Shown here one piece after another: positions 24,601 through 38,058 of a stretch of DNA of 64,000 bases (position 1 is its first letter; each line of letters begins with the position of its first letter). The notes below the pieces were generated by a model. The model made no database searches. It saw nothing but the letters and a program-made list of their open reading frames with translations, and was not told the origin of the DNA. The stretch lies in contig JAXBDG010000018.1 of the NCBI GenBank assembly GCA_036320915.1, positions 1,230,297-1,294,296 on the forward strand. The letters run 5' to 3'. Source of the DNA: Linnemannia elongata. Lineage: Eukaryota; Mortierellomycota; Mortierellomycetes; Mortierellales; Mortierellaceae. The translations under genes and the position numbers were made by a program.

Positions 24601-25719
24601 GAGAAAGAGAAAGATCAAGGAATAGCAGTAACCGATACTTGTAGCTGTCCACATATCGATGTGCTGTATCCATCAATGCCATTGCGCATTCATCGTCAAT
24701 GGGTATATATATATCTATTGCCCATTGTCTTTATCTTGTGTTCCCGTTTCCCTTCCTTTTGCTACATTTTATCCCTCTCTCCTCTCTATCTGCGTATGTC
24801 TGTGTGGATGTGCATGCTTGCTTGCCTTTGCCTTTGCCTTTCTTCCCCTCCCTCTGTCCCTCTGTGCCTCTCTTGTTCGCCTGTTTGTGTATGTCTGTTT
24901 CTGTGTTCACGGTGCACCCCTTCTTTTTTCCATTTTCCCTTTCCCTTTTTTCCTGTCGCTTCTTTTTTTTTTTTTTTTTTTTTTTTTTTGTACTGTTCGC
25001 CACCCTGTGCCCCCATCGAAAACGCTCCCTTGTACTTTTTGTATATCTGTCACCTTTTTCTACTCCCTGTACTTTTTGTTTTTTTGTTTCCTTTTTTCTA
25101 TCGTCTCTTTTTTTTTTTTTTTCTTTTTTTCTTTCTCTTTCTTCTTCCTCTTCTCCTTTTCTTCAATCAATATCCCTCCATCCACCATTAACAATTCGCT
25201 CACACTCTCCCCCCACCCCTTTGTCACCACCACTGCCCCTCCTATATTGCTGGTCGTACGGGAGAACTCAATTATATACCCCTCTCCCTCTTCACATACC
25301 CCATCCCCATTCCTGCTGTTCTCTCTGTCTTATATTCTTTGTTCTTTTTTCCACCCTTTTCTCCCTACCTTTTTTTTGGTTTCCTTTTGTTTTATTCTCC
25401 ATCCCCTTTTTTTCTTCTCTATATTCAACTCTTCTTTTGTTGCGTGTTCTCTCCTCCCCTACGAACAGAAAGCAGAAGGACCGATCCAATTGCTATCCAT
25501 ACCATCGACTGCCACACACACACACACTTACCCAAGATACAAAGAAACAAGAATTCCCTATTTTTTTTTTATTTTCTTTGCTAATCGTACCACCCGTTTC
25601 TGTTCCTGTTCCCTCTCTCCCTCTGCCTGTCCTGTGCGCTCTTTGTGTTGATATTCCCCTTGTTGTCGGCGCGCACAAATTCACCTACGCTTTACGAAAA
25701 AGACCCTGAAAAGGACGAT
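22520..25719. other. 3.2-kb stretch without a supported gene
   Basis: I see no conserved coding region here. Bases 22,700-23,150 are purine-rich. About 24,660-25,700 is strongly pyrimidine-rich (T and CT runs, T runs near 24,963-24,989 and 25,107-25,122) and probably forms the promoter and long 5' leader of the coiled-coil gene. A GA microsatellite lies at 24,539-24,597. Confidence 0.45.
24539..24597. repeat. (GA)n microsatellite, about 29 units
   Basis: An uninterrupted GA dinucleotide run in the gene-free stretch upstream of the coiled-coil gene. Confidence 0.95.
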
Positions 25720-28513
25720 ATGAGTACCACAAGTAACAGCAACAAGAGAAGTAGCATGAACCCCAACGCCGCCTCTTTTACGCCCTCCTTCGTCAAGCCC
25801 TCGTCCCCCGACTGTGCTGGCTCCGACTACAGTAACGAGAACAATACCGCTAGTAACCGGCCCTCCAGACGCAGTACTGTCGACTCTTCCAGAGTAAGTT
25901 TTTCTCGCATCTTCCACACCTCCCACTATCTGTCCGCATTCTTCCCCACTTAAAAAAAAAAAGGAAGACACAACGTAGCGCTATTTTTTATAGTTCACGG
26001 TTTGCCGTCAATTCAGGCGAAACTTTGACCTAACACAAGAAAAAAGGAACAAAAACAGAGGTCATTGACGCATGCGTGTTGGTGGTTATCACCACTTTGC
26101 TCGACATGGTGACACGACTAAACGACCAAACCAAAAAAAAAAAAAAAAAAACAAAAAAACAAACAAACAAGCAACCAAACAACAACATATACAACAAAAT
26201 AGAAAGAGTGTTCGTCATCGTTCTTCCTTCCCTCTCTACCCCTCCCAACAGTCGTATTCTTCCCTTTGTGCTTCTCGTCCTACCATCCATGCTTTATAAT
26301 CCCTGCTTTCATACAAAAGTTGACTCAATTGTATTTTTCAACTTCTGTAGGAGGGCCTTATCTCCGGACTGGGGATCTCGTCTCCAACGACAGAGGTCGG
26401 TGGATCACGCGGCCAAGGCCTAACAGTCAACACCAAAGTCATGTCACCAACTTCGTTTATGCGCCAAGACCGCTCGACCTTTGCCACCACCGCCTCCGAA
26501 CTCTCGCCTATGCCCCTGTCTGCCCTTCCTGTCGACTTTAACCCAGACGAGTTCCGTATCAACCTTGTCCGCCAGATCACCGACAAGCTTGAGACGGGTC
26601 TCGACCGCCATTTTTCACAGCTCGTGTCAGCGACAACCTCGGCTGCCTTGCCTCTTTCGCCAGCAACCTCCGATCATGACGGATCAGGATCGACCACTGC
26701 AGGAGGTACAGGAGCCGACAGCAGCACAACGATCAACAACTTAAAGAAACTCCTCCGAACCACCACCGCCGAACTGGAGCGTGTCAAGGGCAAGAACCAG
26801 GAGTTGCGCGAATCGAATCACAAACTGGAGTTGCAGCATATGGAGGCTACTCACCAGGTGTCCCGACTCCAAGACTTTGAACTCAACAACCAGTTCCTCC
26901 TCTCCCGTGTGAAGGAACTCGAATCCTGTGCCTCCTCCGTCGACTCTCTCGAAACCTCTTCCGTGAATGGCCAACAGCGTGCACCTCACCAGCACCACAA
27001 CAGAAACAGCTCGACTGCCAGCAACGGAACACTTCAGAGCCAACACATCCAGCGGTTGATGCGCGAGGTCGCCACGCTCAAGTCTGAACGAGACGCCCTT
27101 AAAATCCGGTCGTGGGAACTCGAAAAGAAGCCTTACGCACAACAACATCAGCAGCGACCCGCTCATTTTGTTGATCTCGAAAATGAACGGAACCGTTTGG
27201 TCGAGGAGCTCGGCGCCAAGACTGTTGCTATGGAGGAGCTCTGGAACAAGAACGAGGCCTTGATGGTCCGCGCCAAAGAGTATGAGAAACGTGTCTGGGA
27301 GCTTGAGGGCCAATGCGCCGCCCTGGAAGAGGAATGTGCTGCATTGCCCACTCTCCGGGCGGACTTGATTGAGATGGAAGCCCGTGCCGTGGCTGCCGAT
27401 GCGCTCGTCGAAAAGACTCAGGATATGGAGGGCCAGGTCGCACTGGTTAAATCTCTCCAGGACCGCATCCAAGAGCTCGAGACCACCAATGCCGAGCTCG
27501 ACCACTCCAACTGGGACCTCTCAGAGCGTCTCAACATAGCCATCAATCAACACACCCTTCTCACCAAGGAGTTCGAGTCCTTCCGGTCTAAAGATAAAGA
27601 TGACCGTCGCCTCGAGTTTTTGGTGAATCGGAACCGCGAGCTCGAGACTCTCCTGACGGAACAGGCCAAGATCTCGCCCGACTACAAGGACGAGTACGAA
27701 CGTGTTGCTGTCGAGCTGGAAAAGGTCAAGGTTCGCATGCCCCAGCTGGAGGGTCAAGCTAAGCAGGTCGCCCTCCTGCGGTCCAAGACGCTGCAACTCG
27801 AAAAGCAGATCAAGACTATGGAGGAGCTTGAGCCCCGTCTCGAAGAAATCCAGAACTTGCACGAACGTAACCTGTTCTTGGAAAGCGAGCTCGGTGAGCT
27901 GGAGCACCTGCGTGCAAGAGAGATGGAGCTCGAAAATGAGCTGGAAGAGTCCAAGGTCCGTTTAATGCAGCTCGAAACCAACAAAGCCCGCATGGCGTCC
28001 TTCTCCGGTCTCAAGTCTGCCTCGCCTGGCTCTCGCGTCCGCTCAGGCTCAATGGCGACTGCCCAGCCCAATCCCGCACTCTTCTATGAGGGTGACGAGA
28101 ATGCCTCCGAGCTAAACGTCCGCACAGGCTCTCCCATCCAGCAGCAGCCATCTCACTTCCAAAAGCCCCTGAGTCGCCGCACCTCGCAGTCGATTGGGTC
28201 GGCAGACTATGGATATGGTGTCCCCATGTCACCCACCGCGGCCACCAAGGGAGCCCCTGCCTGGCCTTCTGGTCGCAGCAGCATGAGCATGTCGGTCAAC
28301 CGAACCAGCACCAGCTCCAACTCTAGCAGTACTGGTCTTGTCTTGACCAGGTCTGGAAGCCCGCGCCAAACCTCTGAGGATGAAAAGGTTGTCCTCGCTG
28401 CCTCAGCTGCTGGGGTGACAACAGAGGAGCCAGAGTCCCTGTTGGAAGACTCTTCGGCTGTTGTTGCTGTCATCTCAGCCGCTCCTGTCCCACTTGCCCA
28501 AGAGGTCAACTAA
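25720..28513 (+). CDS. Long coiled-coil protein of unknown function, 778 aa
   Basis: Two exons, 25720-25893 and 26351-28513, join in phase 0 (TVDSSR then EGLISGLGISS) to give 778 aa. The N-terminal 130 residues are Ser/Thr/Asn-rich and disordered. A short region, PDEFRINLVRQITDKLETGLDRHF, precedes about 400 residues (roughly 150-560) of almost continuous heptad-like Leu/Glu/Lys/Arg sequence such as ELERVKGKNQELRESNHKLE and ELETLLTEQAKI. The C-terminal 190 residues are again Ser/Pro-rich with YGYGVPMSPTAATKG. The design resembles cytoskeletal or vesicle-tethering scaffolds, but no specific family is recognised. The ATG at 25,720 is chosen because it follows the pyrimidine-rich leader. It converges on the kinase gene (224-bp gap). 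Confidence 0.8.
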
Positions 28514-28737
28514 GAGAAGAAGGAGGCGGTAGAGGAGTAGGACTTGTCGGTATCGCTGTCTGTCATTGTTGCTCTTGTTCGTAAACACACTTCTGTAAAA
28601 GTTTTTTTTTTTTTTTCCCCTGTATTCCAAAAATTCCCATACTCAATTTCCAAGTGATAAAAGAACACTTCAAATATCAAAAAAAAGACCATTTTTGACT
28701 TGATTTTATGCTTAAAAAAGTGATTGCGCGCCAAGAC

Positions 28738-31700
28738 CTAAGGAGTGATGCGTCCTTGGTGATGGACCAGACTCTCAGTGCTCTCCAGCACCTGTCTCGC
28801 CAACCGTTGTCGGTTGATTCGACGAGGTCCCAACTGCATACTTCTTGCTGCAATCAGCGTCGCCAATGTCCTTCGTCGCTGGACTCCCTCAGCATTGTTC
28901 CGCCACCGGACCAGAAGATTCAAAATCAATCCACGGTTCTGGTTCTTTGTGTCCGTCAACCTGTAGCACCCATCAATCGCATGGTCCAACGACTGGGGCT
29001 CTGACATGCTAATAGCGTCAATCCAGAGAAAGGCTAAGTGTTAGCAACAATTTTAATTCTTATGTCACAAAGAATTATCAACGAACAGAGAAACAAAATG
29101 CCTTTTTTTATCCTTTTCCAGCAGTCGATACCTCAAGTCGGTCTCAAGGAGAACCTTGACACACTCATATCGCAGGCGAATGGCCGCCTCGGCCAGGGCA
29201 TTGTTGTTGAGGTACATGATCGTAGGATCCGCCCCATAGTCCAATAACGTCTCCACAAGCTGTCCATTGTCGTTCAGTGTCAGTGCAGTCATGAGTGGTG
29301 TACGTCTCTCACTATCCTGCGCGTTTGGGTTCGCCCCCATCTCCAACATATAGTCCAACAAAGGAAACGAATCGTTCGTTCCATAATGCGTCATCAAATG
29401 CAGCGGCGTCTGTCCACTATCGTCCTCCTCATTTAGATTCAGTCTCGGCCCAGCTGCCCCACAGAGGAGCGTCATCACTTCCAAACTGCTGCTCATGGCT
29501 GCCGCATGCAACGGGGTCCTTCCCGACATATTATCATATCGCTCCATCACATCAGCTCCGTGATCCAGGTGCCACTGAACGGCATCCAAGCTTTTCCTCA
29601 AAGCTGCCATGAAGAACTCCCGAATCCTTGTCGTACCATCCAGAGGAATCCAGTTGTTGTTGCTGTTGTTGCTTGTGACTCGACCACTCGAGCTAGCGGT
29701 GACCGGACGTGCGGGTGTCGTGGAAGGAATGGACGCCTGTTGATATGCTTGAAATGGGACATTTGCCTGCCCAAATCCTGGATAAGCTGATGGGTCTGGA
29801 AGAGTCTGTCGAGCATGCCCACTGCTGGGGTATGGATAAGGTGGATACACATGTGGGTATTGTTGCTGATGTTGTTGCTGCTGTTGCTGGTGCTGTTGGG
29901 GCGGATACATAGGTTGAGGTGGATAGGGCTGGGGGAAAGGATGCTGAAATTGGTTAACATGAAACCCATGTTGCTGTTGTTGTTGCTGGTGCTGCTGCTG
30001 TTGCTGGGGATAAAATTGATGAAGACGCTGCTGTGGCATAGCAGGTGAACCCAAAGGCATAACTGATGGGCTTCCCATTTCTGCCATATTCTCCAAGCCT
30101 CCCCCTCCCATTTCTGGGATTGTGGGCGAAACGTTGGCATTCTTGGGGCTGTGACGAGCGCCTGGAGGGTCGTTCAAAGGATGGCCCACTCGTGGAGTAG
30201 TCTTGACAGGGCTTTGTTGGGGTGGCGTGATAGGCAGTTTGGGCGAGCTTGGGTGAATGTGGCGAGTGCCCATGCCTCCATTGGGTGTTCCTGGAGTTTG
30301 CATCCACACAGGGCGGGCTGGCGTGATGAGCGGTCCAGCTGGTCTTTCGGCTGTATCTATTGATAAAAGTCCATACACCTTTGGTTAGTATCATCAAAAG
30401 ATGTAGAAACTCATATTGCCGAGTCGATATAATTAACGAGAACGTTGGGTGTGGTCGCCCCTTACCTTCCACTCGTAAACCTTGCATACGATCAACAACA
30501 TCGACAGTATTGCCAGCATCTGGGTTGGTCACGATGACAGGGTGATTCCGTGATAAGTTATGCTTGGGTACCAAAGGCGATATATTGGCGACCGGCTTTG
30601 AAGGCTGACCTTCAAACGTCGTCTCGATGGCAGGAACCTTGGAGGCAATTGGAGCGGATTTGCGCAGAGGTTCGGGTGGCACCCCAGTTGTCTGCGTCAC
30701 CGTTGGCAGCGAGTGAGGGGGTCCATGAGGGTCTCCCAGACACAGACTTGATCCGTCATTGACACTTCCTCCTCCTCCGTTAGTGCGATTGGCGAGTAGA
30801 TTGTCAAGGGTATCCAAAATGAATGAGAGTGGAGGCCGGTTGGAGGGCTCCCCATCCCAGCATTTTTGATATAGCTCCGAGTATTCGACTGGCGTTCCTG
30901 GGATGACTTTCTCTCGCGTTCCAGTCGTGATGTGAAAGGCCAGCATATAGTTTTCGCCATCGCGGTCAAAGGGTGGGTATCCTGAAGTCAATTCCCACAT
31001 GATGACACCCAAGCTGTAGATATCTGAGCTTTTGTCAAAGGGTGCGTTCTTGAGACGTTCGGGCGAGATATATGGAACCACTCCTCGGACGCCGTTGTTA
31101 GAGAGTTCCTTGTTAAGGTAGCGGGAAAGACCAAAGTCCGTGATGAGAGCCTTTCCCTTGTCGTCGATCAAGACGTTCCTTGAATGCAGATCGTGGTGGC
31201 AGATGTTTTCTAGATGTATAAAGTTGATTCCTGAGGCAACATCCCTGGCGAGTCGCAGTTTCTTGGTCCAGTCGAGTTTGTCAAAGTGCTTGGAGAGGTA
31301 GTCGCGCAGACTTCCTCGGCCTGCAAACTGCAAGACCATGCCATAGTCACCATTGCCCCGCATCCGTGTAACACCAAAGAACTTGACAACGTTCTCAAAG
31401 TCCTGAACTGCTCGATGAATCTGGACCTAAATGTTTATGGGTCAACGGAAACCGTATTAGCTTGTCTGCGTATTTCATGACGAAGGTTATCGCTGTTGCG
31501 GTTGAGGCCATGTATATGTATCTGTGAGTGTATGCGAGTATGTGAGTTTTTGCTCGAGTTCCGCGCGAGTCCTGGGAAGTGTTACAGGGTCATATGGAGG
31601 AGTAGGAGGGAAAAAAGAAAACAATGACGATGTTTTTGTTGTTATAGCTGGTGGTTGTCCTTGGTGCTTGGGCGAAAAGACAAACAAACAGGGCAATAAA

Positions 31701-32789
31701 AGCTGCAAACAAAGGCAAATGGTCCGCGGAGAATTCAAGTGTGTATTTTTCATATCCTTTTGGGGCATACTGTCGCTCTGGTCAGGAGGTCTGTCTTTTC
31801 GCCTGCATGTCTGCCTCTAAGTGCCTCTTGTCTCTGTCCGTTGTCGCTCTCGCTCTCGAACAAATGCTATGTTAAATTTGCCTGCCTGCGCAAAAAAAAT
31901 AATTGCACATAAGCCCAGGAAAGGTTAACATGCTCCTTGCCGTTGGTGCTGAAAAAGAAGGGGGAGTTGGTGGTGGGGTCAATGGAGTCGATAGTCACCC
32001 AACCATGCCGCCGTTAAAAAAAAAAGGCGACGACCACCATCGAGAATTGCCCAAGGGGCAAGTGGGACACCCAATCTCGTTTTGTCACTTGTACAGATGT
32101 ATTCTCAGACACGCATTTTACACAATTGAACCAAACAAAACGCCGATCCTTTCAGTCAATTCACAATCCCAAGTGAACACGACATTACTTGCCACTGCAC
32201 TCGTAGCAATGGCTTTCCCAAAACGCACTGAAAGTTTGAGATTGAAGGGAAATCAAGAGGAGAGGGGTTCGCAAGACTCACTTAAAGAGTAAACATGGTC
32301 CCCTTACCCTGAAGAAGTGCCACTTGCTATAAAAGTGGACCCGATTTTTTACAGTGTGTGCGTTGTGTGCGCGTATTGTCCGTGTGCATGTTTTGTGTGT
32401 TTTTGTGCATATCAAGTGTCTTTCTTGCACAACTGGCAGAGGACAATGAGATTCTAGACGTTGCCTGTTTCCTGCAAAAACAACAATATCGCATAAAAGG
32501 GGGGAGAAGAGGGGGACAAAACTGAGGAGAGAGCGATTGAACGGGAAGGGAGAGATGCTCTTACCTCTTGTATAAAGTCGGCGAGGGAGAAGAGGACCTT
32601 GATGGCGACTGGCATGCCTCGCCACTTGCCGGCGTGGACGATGCCAAAGCCTCCGCTGGCGACACCCATCTGCAAATGAGAGATCTCTTGAAAGTCAATG
32701 CGCCGGAGCCAGTGGTTTTCGGTGGCACTGTCGAGCCACTGTTGTTGCTGCTCGCTTAGCAGGACGATGGGCGCTGTCATGTCCGCCAT
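28738..32789 (-). CDS. TKL-like protein kinase fused to Q-rich linker and ankyrin repeats, 893 aa
   Basis: Four exons join in frame: 32789-32565, 31426-30466, 30356-29132 and 29008-28738. The kinase domain (about residues 30-330) has a glycine loop GVASGGFGIVHAG, the ATP lysine in VAIK (K64), the helix-C glutamate in FIQEVQ, a catalytic loop CHHDLHSRNVLI (D154) and DFGLS (172-174). The usual HRD arginine is His153. APE is replaced by SPE in VVPYISPERL. A Pro/Gln-rich low-complexity linker follows, then ankyrin repeats (about 670-850) with SGRTPLHAAAM and SGQTPLHLMTH. It is probably an active Ser/Thr or dual-specificity signalling kinase whose ankyrin tail binds partners. Intron 1 is unusually long (1,138 nt). 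Confidence 0.88.
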
Positions 32790-33977
32790 GGCTGGAGTGA
32801 GAGGGTTGTGTCGAGTTTTCTTGTTGCTGTTGTAGTTTTAGTAGTCGTTGCTGTTATAGTCGGCTGCAGGTGGGAGTATAGAGTGGGTGTTTGTTGTTAT
32901 GTTGTTGAGCGACGGTGGTGAATATGGATGAATATATGCGAAGGGTTAAAGGATTGTTTGGTGGCAATTGGTAAAAGAGAAAAGAGGATGGATGCACAGT
33001 GGAGAAAAAACGGAACAAAAACAAAAGAGAACAGTATGAATATGACTCGAGGAAAGGGCGCGAGGGAGATGGATGGCGGGAGGGAAGGGAAGGGGATGGG
33101 GCGGGAGGGTAGTAGAGAAGGGAGAGGAGAAGAGAAGAGAAGGGAAGAGGAGAGAAAGAAGAGAAGGGAAGAGGAGAGAAAGAAGAGAAGGGAAGAAAAA
33201 AGGGACAAGGGGAGAGAATTGAGACAGGGAAAGAGAGCGACAAAGTGAGGAATAATCCAGAGCAAGAACATTATCAAATATCAAATGGAGAAATTGAAGC
33301 GTTGCAAGCACGACGCACAACAATAAACCATGTCCATGGATGTTTATGATAACACATTCACACAACGTATCTTTTATGCCCATGGAGCTCTTTCAGAAAA
33401 ATATCACGATTGGCTGTCAAAACTGACCCCTCTCCCGCCTGTGCCATGCTAAAATTCAAAGTATTTTTCTTGCCTGTGCCATGCCTGCAAAACCATTGAC
33501 CATTTTAATAGGAAAGGGAGTGGAAAAGATGAAAAAAAACCAAAAAAAAGGGCAAAAAAAAAAATTAAAAAATTTTTTAAAAAAAAAAAAAGAAAAAAAA
33601 AAAAAAAAAAAGGATACGATAACTGTATAGCTGACAATGGGAAAAAAAACATAAGGTCTTCTACAAATACACGAAAGGAATTGGTATTAGCAATGATAAG
33701 AGGTGACAAACAGAAAGATGAAAGAAAAAAAGAAAAATGAAAATGAAAAAGAAATAGAAAAAAAAACAATGACTAGGAAAAAGTGCTAGATCAATGTAAA
33801 TAAATTACGCAAACGGGAGAAGAAAAGGATAAAAAGGCACTCTACACCCCGTGCCAAGAGAGACGGTTAAGTAAAAACAAAACATAGACGAGGAAGACAT
33901 GGTAAAGATCGAATAAAAGAATAATGACTCGCGTCAGATAATGAAAGAAGAGAATGGTCAAACCAAGTAGAAATAAG
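32790..33977. other. Intergenic spacer upstream of the kinase gene
   Basis: This 1.19-kb spacer lies between two minus-strand genes. It contains tandem GAAGAGGAGAGAAAGAA-like purine repeats (about 33,120-33,200), whose C/T complement precedes the kinase start, and A-rich runs around 33,535-33,612. No coding signal was found. Confidence 0.45.
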
Positions 33978-36900
33978 TCACCCAGCGCCAGGATGGAGCC
34001 CAGAGTTGCCAGTCAGGAGCGTCGCATTGGGAGGAATGGTCACCATGCCTTCCATCGATCCCATCATCCCGTTCACCGTCACGCCCACACCCTGCCCTGC
34101 TTGTCCTCCATATCCTACTCCATATCCGATTGGCGGTCCTTGAACTTGGCCAAGGCCTTGTACTGTATGCTGGCCAACCTGAATATGTCCCTGCATATGT
34201 GCATGTGCCTGTGCTTGTGCTTGAGCTTGTGCTTGTGCTTGTAGTGATGGAATGTCCTGACCAAACCCCGTCATCACCCCAAGGTTTAATCCTCCGTTCC
34301 CTATTCCCGCAAAGTCTTGTCCAGATCCATAGCCCAAGACTTCCGTTCCCGGTTGAAAGACATTCCTTTGATCCGAAAGCATCATCCCAGTCGGGCGGTT
34401 TCCTGCGGAAACATACAGTTGGCCATCGGTCACCGCGTGATTGCTCATGGGACTGGCGGGGATGGAGCCCCCATCCGCAAATACAGGAGCCCCGTTGATT
34501 ACTGCACCTTTCAGCACGCCAGCATTAAATGAGTTGTTCCCTGCTGCCTGAAACAGTGTCTGCTGTTGCTGCGAGGCGGGCCCATGAAGTGCAAGACCAT
34601 TCGGTCCAGACACTCCCATAGAATGCCCCACTGAGGACGGTCCTACAGCCGATGTAGAAAGGCTGGGTGTCAATCCAGCATCTAACTCTTGCCCTCCAAC
34701 GGGGACGGCTCCATGAGTCGCTGTTGCATCAGAGGTATCAGCCATGCTCGCCTTGCGTTTGGCAGCAGAGTCTTTACGCCCAGCCCCTTTCCGGTTCCGG
34801 GCCGTTGTTGTTCCATTCGTGGACGACCCTTTCGTTCCGTTAGGGGTCGCTGCAGCCAATGTGGGTGTGGCTGAAGCAGTTCGGATTCGCTTCGCTGCCT
34901 TGGCAGAAGAGGGCACTGTTCCTGTAGGATTGTTGACGGTATTGGACGACACAAACACAGGCGAGGTGACGACAGAGAGCGGGGAAGGCACAGGTGAGCC
35001 GACTAGATTCAACCCAAGACCAGTCACTACGCCTGGCGTAGACGGACCGACTCCGACCAAAGTCGATGCCTGGAGTGACAGAGGTGTTCCTGCCCCAACA
35101 GCCATGGTTGCCTGTGGATCATCAAGTGCAGGAGAATCTCGAAGAGCCGTATCACCTGGTGAAATCCCGACAGATGTCCTGCGCTTCATTGCTCGCGGCG
35201 AAGCAGAGTCGCGCATTTGAGAGAGATTGGGGGCTCCGTTGTTTACCGTCGTGATTTGGGAGGGAGCTTGAACTGGAGGTGAAGCACCAATCGGCATTAC
35301 CGATGCTACTGACATGCTTGGCGAGCTCGCCATCTGCTTTGCCCTCATATGGGCATGCTTATCGCGCAAGAGTTGAGAGTAAGACGCCAATGATTCTAAC
35401 GTAACGAAAAGAAAAGTGTTGATAGCGTTAATTACCAGTTTCAATCTTTGCTGTGTTTGCCTCAAATGCCTTGTGACTGACGTTGTTGCTCAGCGTACCA
35501 GCAGGCCCTCGCTTTGTCTGTGCAGAGTAGTGGAGCAGCTCGTTCATCTTGGAGAACATATCAGAGACCTAGTCACGTTCAAATATGAAAAGAAAAACAG
35601 CGTGAGTACTTCTTTCTTTGTTCAGCATCTGGCGTTCAAGCAAGACAAACTGCATATAAGTAGCGAATCCGCATACCTCCAACAGCCGCAACGTTTTGGA
35701 CGAGATACCAAACTCGTTGATGACACTATCAGCTATCACAGGCATGGCTTTTTTGGAAGAAGCAGCAGCCTTCTTCGAGCCACCCTTTTTCTTTCCTTCC
35801 GGTTTTGCCTCAGGTACAGGACTATTCGATGGATCGTCAACGGGCCGAGGTATGTATTCCGTAAACTCCTGTGACACAATCTCCAAAAGGTCAAATTTGA
35901 GATCGTGAGTGAATGTAGCCTTGAGACTCCCCTTGGTAAACACCTAGAAAGATGAGCATATTCGAATACATCGTTAATAATGATTCGATCGGTTTTGCAG
36001 CGCACAGCCCCAAATAAAAGCTGTCTCCTCTAGCCATGCTTCACGCTCCTCGCACCTTGGATCCGCTGGTGTAATGGTAAACGAGAGACACGCTTGGGTA
36101 TTCGATGATCAAAGGAAGTGTAGACGCTGGTCCGATCGGCGCGTCCAAAATCAGTTGCATCTCTTTTACTCCTGCTTCTACGTTCCCGAGATAGTACCGT
36201 GGCAAAGATGGCGCCACCAGCTCTATAGATACGATTCGTTAAGAACAAAATGGACGCACGGTTAGTTGATAATCCACCTGTGACCTTTTGCAACACGAGT
36301 GAGGAGAGAACGTACCAAAGATTTTGCTGTCTCCTGTGAGTGTGTGAATAAGCGTGAGCCGCATCCGCCCTGCAGCGCCATAAAACTTGGAGACAAAACG
36401 CTGCCAGAATTGGATAGTTTCGTTCTGTACGAGAAGGGATGCAGCATACGACAAGGAGGATTAGGATCTGTGTAAGGCAGTGTGACAGCATCAACAAGAA
36501 CACACACAATGACATCCAGTCAAATGCCAAGTACCTCCGGATTGAAACTCAGACCGCGCCCAAATTCGGCTAGCCGTAACATCGCCTTTGCTTGAACGTC
36601 CTCCGCTATACTCGACTCAATCACAGTGCTAAAACGCATGCCAGACAAAGGGAAGAGATGAGTGTTAGACGGATGCCATCATGCGAATGCCATGCAACTT
36701 AACCAAACATTTTATCTAAGAAAACAGCAGTACCTAAAAGGAGCTTGAAGGCCCACCTGCACCGAACTTGAAGGATCGCTGGCAGACATCGCCTGGATCC
36801 CGTTCTGAAGAGGCTGCTGTATTGTTTGATACTGGACTGATGGAGCTTGCTGTTGAGGTGCAGTGTGTTCGCTCGGTTGCTGGACTGTTGGATGTTGCTG

Positions 36901-38026
36901 TAATGGTGAAAACCCCATATGCTGTGGTTGAGGTGACAGCTGTTGTAGCGTCTGCTGCTGCAGATGTTGCTGCTGCTGCTGAAGCTGTTTAAGATGCTGT
37001 TGCTGCAATTGCTGCTTCTGTTGAAGCTGTAACTGTTGCTGACGGAGTTGTAGCTGTTGAAATTGCTGCTGCTCTTGCTGCTTCTGTTGCAACAGCTGCT
37101 GCTGTTGCTGCTGCTGCTGATGGAGTTGCTGCTGTTGCTTAATCTGTTGTTGCTGTTGCTGTTGTTGTTGCTGCTGTTGTGGTGGTGGTGGCGGCGGTGC
37201 TGATGGTTGTTGTGACTGTGATGATTGTTGCTGCTGTAACTGTTGCTGTTGTTGTTGTTGTTGTTGTTGAGTGAGAGTCTGCGATTGTGGTTGCTGCTGA
37301 AGTGTTGGCTGTTGAAGCTGATGCTGCTGCTGCTGCGATGTAGCTTGTTGTTGTTGCTGTAGTTGCTGTTGTTGTTGCTGCTGCTGTTGGATTTGCTGCT
37401 GCTGTTGGGCAAGCTGCTGTTGTTGAACCTGTTGAACCTGCTGGCGCATCTGCAGCTGCTGCTGTTGCATCTGCAGTTGGCGCTGATATTGGTACTGTAA
37501 TTGCATTTGAGGATTTTGGGCCTGTTGAAATTGAGGCACGGCTTGACTCTGCCCGGGCGCAATTTGCAAATTCGTTGGAGGAAGTTGACCCTGCATTGTC
37601 TGCGTCGTGGGTAATATTGTGCTGAGTTGCTGATTGGGCTGCTGCTGTTGTTGTTGTTGTTGTTGTTGTTGGGCGAGCTGTTGCTGGGCGAGCTGCTGTT
37701 GAAGCACGGCGCGTTGATGCAGCTGTTGGGTGTTTTGAAGATGGGGCGACATCGATCCTGGACCAGCAACGTGCTGTTGAAGCGACTGTTGAAGCGGTTG
37801 CTGGGGTTGAAGCTGAGGCGACATTCCTTGTGAGAGTTGCTGTTGTTGATGCTGCAGAGTTGCCATGTTCAGCTGTGGGGACATATTCATCCGCGCCTGG
37901 TGCTGTAACTGCTGCTGATGCATCTGCTGAACCTGGAGCTGCTGGAGCTGCTGGAGCTGCTGTTGCTGCTGTAGCTGCTGCTGTTGTTGTAGCTGTTGCT
38001 GTTGTTGTTGTTGTTGTTGCTGTTGT

Positions 38027-38058
<32 letters not shown>

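Noticed and set aside
24659..25709. Overlapping plus-strand open frames of 176-336 codons, very rich in Phe, Leu, Ser and Pro
   Set aside because: They arise from a pyrimidine-rich leader with long T and CT runs. Three overlapping frames are open at once and none shows conserved motifs.
31903..32292. 129-codon plus-strand frame inside the first intron of the kinase gene
   Set aside because: No homology pattern, ordinary length for chance, and it lies wholly within an intron on the opposite strand.
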